Positions 20,050 through 28,935 of a DNA stretch of 64,000 nt are shown one piece after another. The first letter of the stretch is position 1; every line of letters begins with the position of its first letter. A program made the translations under genes and the position numbers. This DNA comes from Trypanosoma brucei gambiense DAL972. Taxonomy: Eukaryota; Euglenozoa; Kinetoplastea; Trypanosomatida; Trypanosomatidae. Under the pieces are notes generated by a model. The model made no database searches. It saw nothing but the letters and a program-made list of their open reading frames with translations, and was not told where the DNA came from. The stretch spans positions 2,108,001 to 2,172,000 of the forward strand of contig NC_026741.1 in the NCBI RefSeq assembly GCF_000210295.1, in the 5' to 3' direction.

Positions 20050-20184
20050 CGTGAGCGTCACTACGATTAACAGCCGCGTAGCTGCACCACTTATACTCGT
20101 CAGCCCTTGCCGCAAGAGGGAAGCAGTGAGTGATACAGTGTCAATTGAAGTAATCACGAGGGGTATATTGGGGTACGATTGATA
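20050..20184 (+). pseudogene. Composite scar: ZF1 tail fused to a GT internal piece
   Basis: Positions 20050-20162 equal 16747-16859 of ZF1. Positions 20156-20184 equal an internal GT stretch (21194-21222, also 18683-18711). The two pieces overlap by the shared bases ACGAGGG, which is the join. The result is not a gene but records an illegitimate, microhomology-type recombination between the two gene types. Confidence 0.8.
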
Positions 20185-20477
20185 TGGATGGTGCTGTGTG
20201 ATTTTGTGGGTATGCTGAGCTGTCTGTTGGTTACGACTTGGCATGCAAAGAGTTTGACGATCTGTGCAGTGTTTATTGTAGCGAGCACACAGAGCTGAGG
20301 TGTGTAATCAAGAACTGTATCAAGTTAACAAACAATTTAAATTCTTTTATATGCCTTCTTTCCTTTTTCCACTCTTCCACCTGCCGTAATAGCATTTGTT
20401 ATATTTGTCATTTTGTCTGATTATAATTACACTTGATATGTTGTTGCCCTTCCTGTATTCTTGTCGGAGGTAAGTCT
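20185..20477. other. 5' flank of intact GT gene
   Basis: The stretch carries the pyrimidine tract 20355-20380 and an AG at 20391-20392. A short upstream reading frame, ATG at 20438 to TAA at 20471-20473, lies between this acceptor and the main ATG. If the AG at 20473-20474 is used instead, the short frame is excluded. I see no other feature. Confidence 0.5.
20391..20392 (+). promoter_or_regulatory. Candidate spliced-leader acceptor AG for GT-C
   Basis: The AG follows CTTTCCTTTTTCCACTC and lies 85 bases before the ATG of the intact glycosyltransferase. This 5' signal region is absent from the truncated copy at 18099. Confidence 0.45.
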
Positions 20478-21650
20478 ATGTCCCTGTCGGAGCCCCGGAA
20501 GCGTGAATTTAGGCAAAGAAGTATCGCGAGGCGCAGCATTTGTGCTACAGTGTTACTCTTATCTTTATGTATAGTAGCCATTTACCTTACGCCCCGTCGA
20601 GATAATGGGATGAAACATCGTGAGAAGGCAGTTATGCAGGTACCGAGTGTGCGGAGTCACGTAGTTAACGTTCCCTCCAAATATCCCTTGTGGATACGAG
20701 AGGCTCTCGCTTACGTCCCCTCCACAGTTTTGCGTCAGTGGGAGGATGCCGAATATTTGGTGGTGTTTGGTGTGCCTTCTGTGGACATAAATGTGAGACG
20801 GCGACGGAGGCATCTGCAGCGGATGACTTGTTGGGCGTATGGTGGCGTTGCGCGGCGTGCAAATGACTTCGTGGGAAGTATGCTGCCATTATATATCCTT
20901 GCACGTCACCCCGACAATAACTACGTCTTTACATCTGCTGCCTTAGAGGAGGCTGAGAAGTGGAATGATGTAATTACACTTCCAATGAATGAGGGTCGTG
21001 TGTCGACCAAAAAGCAAGTGGGTCAGGATGGAAAATGGGGTGTTGAAGCAGAGGTTGGTATGAGTCGCAAGACATTCATGTGGTTTGATTTGTCGCTGAT
21101 TGTTTTCTCACGCGCCGCGTATATTGCGAAAGGCGATGATGACATGTTTTTGCGTGTTCCACAGTACCTTGTTGACTTACGCGATCTACCACGACGAGGG
21201 GTATATTGGGGTACGATTGATAGATATACCGTTGGCAGAACAAGGTTTAACTACGCTTTTGGTTGGTGCTACACCCTTGCTCGTGATGTTGCTAAGCAGT
21301 TTGTTTCTTATGGACCACTGCGCGAAGTAGTGAACAGTTCCTCGTCAGTGCTCAGTATGTTTACGATTAAGCGTTTCTATCTTCTGGCTGAGGACGCGAT
21401 GGTTGGACTAACATTGCAGAGGGCCGGGTACGCTAGCAAAATACTTTACATTCGGGAAAAGAAATGCTCCTTTCATAACGTGCACGCCGGGCCAACTGTT
21501 GTTGCTGTCACCGATAGTTCCGTAATGGTGCACCATGTTAGGGAGGATGAATACGAGAAACTAAAGCAACGTTTTGCTAATGAGAGGGATGTGGCTCCAC
21601 GTTTTCTCTACGATCCAGGCGATGGTGTGAAAACTTTCGACTGCTCGTAG
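20478..21650 (+). CDS. UDP-Gal/GlcNAc-type glycosyltransferase, GT31-like (GT-C)
   Basis: The 390-residue protein is a type II membrane protein: a basic N terminus, a signal anchor at about residues 19-38, a short stem and a luminal catalytic domain. The DxD motif that binds metal and UDP-sugar is GDDDMF, with Asp220-222. A downstream AEDAMVG motif (Glu305, Asp306) matches the E-D-V-x-x-G block of beta-1,3-glycosyltransferases. T. brucei has a large family of such enzymes that build the glycans of VSG, procyclins and other surface proteins. Sugar and linkage cannot be read from sequence. The start is the first in-frame ATG; the frame upstream opens only with TTG. It is the only complete copy of the three here. 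Confidence 0.8.
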   Translation: MSLSEPRKREFRQRSIARRSICATVLLLSLCIVAIYLTPRRDNGMKHREKAVMQVPSVRSHVVNVPSKYPLWIREALAYVPSTVLRQWEDAEYLVVFGVPSVDINVRRRRRHLQRMTCWAYGGVARRANDFVGSMLPLYILARHPDNNYVFTSAALEEAEKWNDVITLPMNEGRVSTKKQVGQDGKWGVEAEVGMSRKTFMWFDLSLIVFSRAAYIAKGDDDMFLRVPQYLVDLRDLPRRGVYWGTIDRYTVGRTRFNYAFGWCYTLARDVAKQFVSYGPLREVVNSSSSVLSMFTIKRFYLLAEDAMVGLTLQRAGYASKILYIREKKCSFHNVHAGPTVVAVTDSSVMVHHVREDEYEKLKQRFANERDVAPRFLYDPGDGVKTFDCS

Positions 21651-22211
21651 GCATTTTACCTATGTGCTGCGTACTCGCATTTTACGTTTAGTAAATGGTT
21701 ATCGAACTATTTTGGAATATGTTTGTTTTTCTTTCAGTCTGTGTGTAGTACACTGTTGCCTTAGCTTTTTTCGTAGTGTCTCCTCTATTGCCTCTGTCAC
21801 TATTAGTTTACCACAGATAATGAATTGTACCATTACTAATTTTGTGTTGCGTTTTGATGAAAACTACAACTTTGAAGGTTTGCATGTCTTGACACTGCAT
21901 GGTTTTGTGTGTTGGGTGAAACATCCTTTACGGTTTTTGTACCATAATGCGGACCCCCTAACGTAATTGTGTGTTTTTTCCTTGTCTTTACCTACCCACA
22001 GTTCTTGTCACAGTATGCTTCAATTTGCTATTGCATGTGTTCTGGCCAGCGGCTCAAACTGTGACTTTTTCTTCTCTTTCCCCATTTGTCACATTACCTG
22101 ATACATGTGTGTGTATTGTGCATTTGATAATGAATGGTTATTACTGTTTCATTTTTATAGCAGTTTTACCAAGGAGATGCGGACCAGAACAACAATGACG
22201 AGCGGTGCGCC
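21559..22211 (+). repeat. Near-identical duplicated block, copy 2 (partner 14705-15357)
   Basis: Constant offset of 6854 from copy 1. It spans the GT-C 3' end, the whole GT-ZF spacer and the ZF2 start codons. Confidence 0.85.
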
Positions 22212-23904
22212 CCGTGTGTATTGTGGAGCGTTTGTGCGTAACAGGAAGCAACGGAAGATTTTATGCTCGTTAAATAGAAAGCTAAAGCTGTGCCCGTATT
22301 GTGGACGTCTCGGTTGCAGCCGTCACGTTAGACGGTGTGGGGGACAATTAGTGAATTGTTCCGTATGTGGCTCAAATGTGGTGATTCGTGATCTTGATGA
22401 CCATTTTTTTCGTTGTGGGGAGCAGTGCTCCCCTAGAGTTACTGTTGGTGGTGAAGAGGGGTGTTGCGAAGAGCGGAAGGTGTGTGAAACATATGATGCA
22501 TACTATAGTGAATGTAGCAATGGAGGTTGCAGCGGGGACTGCGCTCACCCCGCATGGAATGAAGTGCCCCAGGGGAGACAGGATAAAGGCGATGTATGTG
22601 TTGTCTGTGACCTGTTGCTAGTGCATCCTGGGGGTGAGGAAGGCCACGTCCACTGCAAGGGTCATGTGTTTGAGTGTACCACATGCGGACAGGTGTTTAT
22701 GACTGCTGTCGAGTACGCCATGCATTTTTGTTGCGGTCGCACAGATCCTGAGCCAAAGTCTTCTACCTGTGGGCTATCGGAAGATACTGTAAAGGATCGT
22801 GGAGGTTGTTCTTACCCCACGTGGGAGACTTCGTGTCTCAGTGTTTCGCCATTAAAAGGTCCTGCCCCTCATACGCCAGTTGCCACGAGGTCGCAATCTC
22901 CTTCGTCGATGCTTCTGTCGCCCGAGATCTCGTTTTCGTGCCCAAGTTTACTGCGAGCGGCGGCTGTCAAGCCTCCCAGCCGTTCCTTTGAGAAATCATC
23001 TGGTGCGAGCAGTGGTGTTCTTGGAGGTAACCAAGCAAAGAAGTCCAAATCCCGACCCCGTGGCGATCCCTCCACTGAGGCAAGGGATGATTTGGGCAGG
23101 CGCCAACCGAATAAAGGAATACATGCGGCCGAGGGAACAGCCAGTTCCAACTTCAGGGTGTCTGGGCGTGCAGAAAGTGTACCGCGAAACCGAGTGTCAG
23201 AAGAAGGTGGTTGTAGCACAGGCCTAGTTGGACGCAATAATGTTTGGAGGCCACTGCCTCTATTTGCGGGAGACGGTGGGAGGAGAATGGGACCGTCGCG
23301 AATGTCGTCGGCTGCTGGGAGTTTAAGGAGCTCTGTGATGGATTCTCGTGAGCGTGACGGAGAGCATGGAACAACAATTTGGAGAATCAGGGAGGCACAA
23401 CCGGATAGCTTCATTCCAATTGTTGAGAAGACTTCACCCTCTCACCATCAGAGTCACTCTGCCACAGTTATCGACTGTATGGGTTCCTCCGTGAGCGTCA
23501 CTACGATTAACAACCGTGAAGCTGCACCGCTGAGCACTGTTAACCCACAGTGCAGGAAGAATGCAAGTCGGTGCCAACCTCGTGACGTAGCTAGCATGCT
23601 TTCCGGAACGCGCTGCACAGTTTGCAATGTGGCCTCGCGTTTTGGCGATGGTTCGGGTGCGGGGTCGCGGCGTGCGGCATCTTTTAGTGGGTGTGGAAGG
23701 CCTCCAATGAGATCCGCTAGGAGGTGCGGGTCCCCTTCAGGGGATGTCGGGTGTTGTGTTCCGATGTCAGATGACACATATAGGCAGAAATCGCTTGAAA
23801 TGGTTTTGGGGCAACGTGCCCGTGAAGTGCTGAGCCAACACTCTCAAACCAACGGTGGACCTCGCGGCGATGCGACTGTGCTTAGTTTCTATTTGCGGGA
23901 GTGA
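22177..23904 (+). CDS. Cys-rich zinc-finger-like protein, copy ZF2
   Basis: This predicted 575-residue relative of ZF1 has the same plan. An N-terminal finger-like region contains CPYCGRLGCS, CSVCGS and DLDDHFFRC. A second unit, CTTCGQVF with AMHFCCG, is identical in sequence to ZF1 except for one residue. A long Ser/Arg-rich tail follows. Its C terminus contains a further Cys pair (CTVCNV) and ends VLSFYLRE, probably the ancestral ending. The first 140 or so residues after MTSGAP diverge from ZF1, while the middle is almost identical. The start is the first ATG after the AG at 22159-22160; an upstream in-frame ATG at 22105 would add 24 residues. Function is unknown; zinc binding is inferred from Cys/His spacing. 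Confidence 0.65.
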   Translation: MRTRTTMTSGAPRVYCGAFVRNRKQRKILCSLNRKLKLCPYCGRLGCSRHVRRCGGQLVNCSVCGSNVVIRDLDDHFFRCGEQCSPRVTVGGEEGCCEERKVCETYDAYYSECSNGGCSGDCAHPAWNEVPQGRQDKGDVCVVCDLLLVHPGGEEGHVHCKGHVFECTTCGQVFMTAVEYAMHFCCGRTDPEPKSSTCGLSEDTVKDRGGCSYPTWETSCLSVSPLKGPAPHTPVATRSQSPSSMLLSPEISFSCPSLLRAAAVKPPSRSFEKSSGASSGVLGGNQAKKSKSRPRGDPSTEARDDLGRRQPNKGIHAAEGTASSNFRVSGRAESVPRNRVSEEGGCSTGLVGRNNVWRPLPLFAGDGGRRMGPSRMSSAAGSLRSSVMDSRERDGEHGTTIWRIREAQPDSFIPIVEKTSPSHHQSHSATVIDCMGSSVSVTTINNREAAPLSTVNPQCRKNASRCQPRDVASMLSGTRCTVCNVASRFGDGSGAGSRRAASFSGCGRPPMRSARRCGSPSGDVGCCVPMSDDTYRQKSLEMVLGQRAREVLSQHSQTNGGPRGDATVLSFYLRE

Positions 23905-25264
23905 CACGTGTATATGTTTGTGTTGTCTCGCATATTTACATCATATACTTTCCTATTCATGTGAATGGGTGTATCCCTTACTTGTTTTGCCAGGGTTTTA
24001 CTGTGCACGGTGTGGTTGCGGACGTTGGGGTTGGAATGTCGAGAAGGATAATGAAAATCTCGTAGAGGCTAATGGAAGCTTTCGACCGGCGTTGTTGTGG
24101 TATGCAATCGGTGACTGATGTTACCACGGTCGTGTCTCGTCTTTGTGGCATGTACAGTTTGGACGTGTTGGCGGTCTTTTTGACTTTGCCTTCTACATTA
24201 TTCGCATTTTCCCCTTTCTTTTCTTTACTCGTTTTTCTCGTATACGATGTGTTGTTTACGTGATTACTGTATTTATGGTCTCACATGGTTGGTATAGTTG
24301 AATATTCTTTGACTGGTTCTGTAGTTGTTAGTACTGTTTTACTTTTCGTTTACTTTAGATGAGTGTGATTGCTGTTGTACCGAATTCGTTTTGGTGTAAT
24401 AATTTTCGTTGGTGCGGCTGCAGCGTCTGCCGTTCAAACGTGCGAGCATTGTAGAAATAATGTTAAGGGTTCCTTCTGTTTTCATGGCTTTCCTTTTTTT
24501 TTTTTGTCCATAAGTTTACTACCTGAAGATCGCATCTCACTTTGAAGGCGCTTCAGCTGCAGTGTCGTTATTTAGCTGCTTGATCTTGACCATTTGGGGG
24601 GTGTGTACAATCTTTTAAAATGCAGCAGCCCTTATTTCCTGGGACAGGGAGAGGTGGCTATGTTTTGAAAAAAAAAACGTATTCCGTTGTTTGTCATCTG
24701 TGGAGCGCGCTGTACTCAAGATTATTTTCCTGCTTTCCCCCCTTTTTTCTAATTAATGTATAAATACAGCTAACCAAGTGTAGATATAACTTATTTGTGT
24801 GTGGAAGGCGTGTGTTTGGACGATGCGATTACCTCGGGGGATGTATGGATGAACAAAAAGATGCTACATGCAGTATCGTTTCCATTTCAGTGACTTCACT
24901 GTATGCTGAAGGTGCCTACTGCCAGTTGTGGGCGTTTCAACCTGCGCGTGCGCGGAATGTTTCTGCGGCGATTAATTCCACCTTGAATTACATGCAGCCG
25001 CTTTCCACCTGTTTTCAAATTACGTATTGGCAAACTGGCACCCAAATGGTGGCCAAAACTTACTTTTCTTAGTCATATATTTCTGTAGTCCTCCGCTTTG
25101 ACTTGTTTCCCCCCTCTCTCGCTGAGCAACTAAAGAAACAGTGACAATAACATCAGCGTCATCGGCAGCTGTATTAGTCGTAAAGGTAGCGTCATTCGTA
25201 ACGGTAGCGGCAGTGACCCAATAACAAAGAGGGAACAAAATCAAGCATACTAATACACACACCA
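23905..25264. other. Spacer after the GT/ZF block
   Basis: About 1.36 kb. The first 130 bases duplicate 17129-17257. The rest has T runs (24491-24505), an A9 run near 24669-24677 and no supported gene. A somewhat GC-richer part at 24797-25072 has an open frame, but it lacks an ATG at its start and any recognisable domain. The T/C tract 25100-25120 precedes the next gene. Confidence 0.55.
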
Positions 25265-26071
25265 ATGCTATTCATCAGAATATTAAACCCATTATTGTTG
25301 ATGTTGCTTCTGCCTATTTTTTCGCACTTCGCCGCAACCACATCCGAAAAAGATGGCTACACGAAGCTCAGCGAAGAGGAGGAGCAGCAGCTGGACAACT
25401 GCCGCGCCTGCATGGCACTCACTGCTGTGTTCATGGAGGAGGTTATGAAACCAACGGAGAAATTGCAGCATCAACTCCGCCAGCAGCAGCAGCAGGAGGG
25501 GAGCGCGCCCCGGACGCCGAAAAATAGCGACGCTCTGCGGTCGGGTGAGAGGCAGCGGCTCGTCACGAATGTACATGATGCCATTGACAAGCTCTGCGAC
25601 CGTGTAAAGGAAAGAAATAACCAAGTAGACGCATCATATGACAAAGGGAAAGAGGAGCGTGATGAAAAGAGTGAAAGTACAGAAGGTGGGCCGATATGGT
25701 ACGTATCTGTCAACACAGCAGCGTGTGAGGTGGCATTGGAGGAAGTGAGCGAGGCACTTGCGCGGGAAGCCTTTGCACAGTTGCTGCCGGAGCGCGTTGC
25801 TGGAACCCGCGGTGGTGGCCCATCCGCTGTTTGCGAGCAGGAAAATTTGTGCACCGCCCGGCTGTCACAACATGTGAAGTCTGAAGAGGAGAAGGCAAAA
25901 GCGGAATTGGAGAAGGAGATGCGGCGGCAACGGGAGTTGAGTCGCAAGAACCCAAAGGAGACGTTGGCGTTGCAGCGTGCCGTTGCCGTGGGTGTCGGCA
26001 TTATGGTCATTGCGCTGTGGTTGCGGGGGCGGCAGTCTGCGAAGCCAGAAGGTGACGTGAAGAAGGGCTGA
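25265..26071 (+). CDS. Secretory membrane protein with saposin/canopy-like six-Cys domain
   Basis: The 268-residue protein begins with a hydrophobic signal sequence (about residues 1-24). The luminal part has exactly six Cys at 46, 49, 111, 154, 190 and 196. This C-x2-C, C, C, C-x5-C order fits the nested pairing of saposin-like and canopy proteins, which act in the ER as folding helpers or lipid/protein binders. The middle is charged and Gln-rich. A charged helix (about 205-232) precedes a C-terminal membrane span (about 236-254) and a short basic tail ending KKG. The C-terminal anchor is unusual for canopy proteins. The family call is inferred from the Cys pattern alone; otherwise it is a conserved hypothetical protein. 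Confidence 0.55.
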   Translation: MLFIRILNPLLLMLLLPIFSHFAATTSEKDGYTKLSEEEEQQLDNCRACMALTAVFMEEVMKPTEKLQHQLRQQQQQEGSAPRTPKNSDALRSGERQRLVTNVHDAIDKLCDRVKERNNQVDASYDKGKEERDEKSESTEGGPIWYVSVNTAACEVALEEVSEALAREAFAQLLPERVAGTRGGGPSAVCEQENLCTARLSQHVKSEEEKAKAELEKEMRRQRELSRKNPKETLALQRAVAVGVGIMVIALWLRGRQSAKPEGDVKKG

Positions 26072-26784
26072 TGAGTTTTCTTTCTCTTCAGATTCCCCTC
26101 AATAATCAACGTTAGAAGGAGTTGTCCACTGAAAGGCTGTGTATTCGAGCCGGAGTTGCAACGTTTCAGTGACTTGGTTGCTTCCATGAACTAATGGGGG
26201 GGGGGGGGAGAAGTACGCCGCAGGGTTCTCCCTCGTGGTGTGCCCTCATTTGTGCAATGGTTTATTTGTGTGTGTGTGTGTGTGTGTGTGCTGAAACAAC
26301 GCACTCGCCGAAAGCATCATTTTTTTTTTTTTCAAAGCATCACGACTCTTACCATTACCGTTGCCGTAAGTTTGATCACCTGCAGCTCAGTCACCGTTAA
26401 CTTTTGTTCCTGCTGAACCTTGCACTGCTGTTCCCTTTCCTTGGATCTCTGAGCGTCGCGTTAAAGGAGGTAAAGCGGGTGTAAGTGGGGTTGACACACT
26501 GGCAAACATCAATAACACCGGCTTTTCATCTTCTTTGTTGTTGTTGTTGAACTCGTCTTGTGTGTGTGGGGAGTGCAACAAAAGTTTGAGAGGGTGAGGA
26601 TTACTGTTCCGTCCACAGTTGAACTCAACAGTGACCCGTAGACATACATACACGGAGACGCTTGTGCACTTCAGTGGTGCGTTAAGCACCGAACGCAAAT
26701 TCACTACACCTGGCGGAATCGGTAACTGTTGTGCGTGATTGTGCCGTTCCCGTCTACGTTTTTTAGTTTCTTTCTGGAATTGTA
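26072..26784. other. Intergenic spacer
   Basis: It contains a G run at about 26195-26208, a (TG)n tract at about 26265-26290, a T12 run near 26320-26331 and the T/C tract at 26756-26775 before the next gene. No gene is supported. Confidence 0.6.
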
Positions 26785-28935
26785 ATGGTAACGCAGCAGC
26801 GAATGATTTTGAAATGGCTTTCGTTTAAGAGGCCCCAGGCGCAAGGGGAGCCGGCTTCAGATGCAGACACTTACCCCAAGTGGAAAAGACATGACCGTGA
26901 TTCGTTGCCGTTCTGGCGTCGGCTTTTGTGCGCTCCTGAGGTTGGGGGTTATAGCGCCCCTACAACCAACCTCAGTGAGGCTGATACGTGTGTGTCCTCG
27001 CAAACTTTTGCAGGTGAAGTGGAGATTGACGACAATTGCGGACCAAAGCTCAAAAGTGTCTTTGCCGAACCACGGCGACAATCGCGTTCACTTTCTCACG
27101 ATGGCTACCAACCCTTGGCTGCAGCGGACAAGTTTCGTAGCTGCCTTAATAGCAAAGAGCAGTGTAGTAGTTTAGGGAGTTGTGCCCGGTGGGTGGTGAC
27201 GGATACGCGACGTATGCATTTTACATTAGATGGGGTGTCCACCAAGACCTTAACCCCAAGCAGCAGTGGTTCTACCATTCCATCCATTCCTTTAACTTCA
27301 ACAGTTTCATCGAGTGCACCATCTCCTTCACAATCGCCATTGCCACCGGACGACGATCCCCTTCGGCAGCAGCGGAAGGAGGAACAGAAGGCACAGTTGG
27401 TGGCAGAGCAGCGGCGACGGAGGGAACTCCAACGTGATGAACAGATGCTCTTGGAGGAGGAGAGAAACCGTATTTCCAGGGACACTCTCCAAACTCCAGG
27501 ACAACTTACCGAAGAAAACCTTTCGAGACACGTTAGAGCTTCAGCCAACATGGCGCCCTCGGGGGACCGATCTGCTGGTTGGAATGATACCATAAATCCA
27601 CTGAAGTCCCTTTCCAGTTACAACGACGACAGCTCGACATACATTGATTGCGACGATGTCATTGATTTGCACGAACTGGACCGTTTGTTCGAGTACTGCA
27701 AACGCCGAGAGAAGACGGCTGCTTCTGCAGAGGAGGCGGAAGTGCCGTTGGGGTACTCGAACGCAGACCATTCGGTTGCACACGACAGCGGCTGCAGCAC
27801 CATTTCCACCGTTGTCCAGCCGCTGCACAAACCAAAGCAGCAACAGCGGTATCCACTTGGTTCCCGTAGGTATATCGAGCGAATTGTGCTGGCAGAACAC
27901 TCTCAGCAGGTGGTTGCACTCATGTGGCTGCTTGCCGAATCAATGCGTCATGCGTGGCGTCTGCAGTTAAGACTTGCTCAGTTGTACACTTACTATGTGC
28001 CGACGTATCTACAAGCAGAGTCAGCACGCAGGGCAGCATCTGCTGGTGCTGTTGGTGTGAACGCCGTGGAGGACGGGCATGTCGGCGGTTGCGGCTGTGG
28101 TAATCCCAATGATGAAGTGTTTGGTATTACTCGAAACAAATATTACGCATACTTCTGCTCGGGGTCATTCGATTATGAATACTACGTGTATCAGTTCAAT
28201 CAGGAATGGGGGGCAATCTTTGCTGCTGTGAAGAATTATCTGGAACCCACAGGTTCGACAGTTGGAACTACGACGGTAAATGGTGTCGAATCTGTCGGAT
28301 GTGAGGGACCCGCACCTCGAGGGAGTGTTTGTTTTGTGGCTGCTTTACTTTACTCGATGAGTCTCTTTGAACGACAATGGGAGCTTCAGGTGGCGGTGCG
28401 GGAGGTTGAGCAGTGGGCGAAAAAATGTTGGAGCCGGCTGAACCAAGCACCAGCGGCAGAATCGGATGGAAAGAAAATATCATCATCCCCCTTTGGTGAA
28501 ACTCAGATTCTTGACGGCGGCAACGACGATGGGGAGGAGATTGAAGTGGCGTGGAGTAAATGCCAAAAGGAACCAAAAGATGATGAAGCGAAGGATGAAG
28601 AGGAAGAACATGAAGATGAGGAGAGCCAGAGGATTTATCTTCCGATGGACTGGTGGCGGGCTCAGGACACAGATGTTCAGGTGCAGGTTTCTTGGAACCG
28701 AAGAAGGCGGAAGATGCGGCAGATTCGGATTAGTACAGCGGCGCTGCAGAAGGTCCGCTGTCTTGAGAACGCACCGCCGGTTGCCACCTCTTTGTATCAT
28801 GCCCCGTCCGTCGCGGAACCGTTACCGGTGACGCTTGAGGCACTACCGAACGACAGAAGCGATGAGGAACCGGATTCCCACCACGTGGTAAATGTTGGGT
28901 GCTTCGGTTTCTCCTTCTTTTCTCCATGGGATTAA
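26785..28935 (+). CDS. Conserved hypothetical protein, acidic, 716 residues
   Basis: I do not recognise a family. The first 190 residues are Ser-rich. A charged Gln/Glu/Arg helix, probably a coiled coil, covers about 193-236. A hydrophobic and aromatic helical block lies at about 365-425 (beginning RRYIERIVLAEH and rich in Trp, Leu, Tyr), followed by a Tyr-rich block with YYAYFCSGSFDYEYY near 450. An acidic Glu/Asp stretch sits at about 590-615, just before a basic patch with WNRRRRKMRQIR. No membrane segment or targeting signal is clear. The ATG chosen closely follows a pyrimidine tract. The protein is surely coding by length and amino-acid texture, function unknown. Confidence 0.75.
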   Translation: MVTQQRMILKWLSFKRPQAQGEPASDADTYPKWKRHDRDSLPFWRRLLCAPEVGGYSAPTTNLSEADTCVSSQTFAGEVEIDDNCGPKLKSVFAEPRRQSRSLSHDGYQPLAAADKFRSCLNSKEQCSSLGSCARWVVTDTRRMHFTLDGVSTKTLTPSSSGSTIPSIPLTSTVSSSAPSPSQSPLPPDDDPLRQQRKEEQKAQLVAEQRRRRELQRDEQMLLEEERNRISRDTLQTPGQLTEENLSRHVRASANMAPSGDRSAGWNDTINPLKSLSSYNDDSSTYIDCDDVIDLHELDRLFEYCKRREKTAASAEEAEVPLGYSNADHSVAHDSGCSTISTVVQPLHKPKQQQRYPLGSRRYIERIVLAEHSQQVVALMWLLAESMRHAWRLQLRLAQLYTYYVPTYLQAESARRAASAGAVGVNAVEDGHVGGCGCGNPNDEVFGITRNKYYAYFCSGSFDYEYYVYQFNQEWGAIFAAVKNYLEPTGSTVGTTTVNGVESVGCEGPAPRGSVCFVAALLYSMSLFERQWELQVAVREVEQWAKKCWSRLNQAPAAESDGKKISSSPFGETQILDGGNDDGEEIEVAWSKCQKEPKDDEAKDEEEEHEDEESQRIYLPMDWWRAQDTDVQVQVSWNRRRRKMRQIRISTAALQKVRCLENAPPVATSLYHAPSVAEPLPVTLEALPNDRSDEEPDSHHVVNVGCFGFSFFSPWD

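Noticed and set aside
24797..25072. 91-codon frame with faint similarity to 19910-19960 (NST...MQP)
   Set aside because: It opens with GTG; the resemblance is a few residues and could be chance.
25471..26187. 238-codon minus-strand frame
   Set aside because: It overlaps the six-Cys protein gene antisense, with no recognisable domain and no splice signals on that strand.
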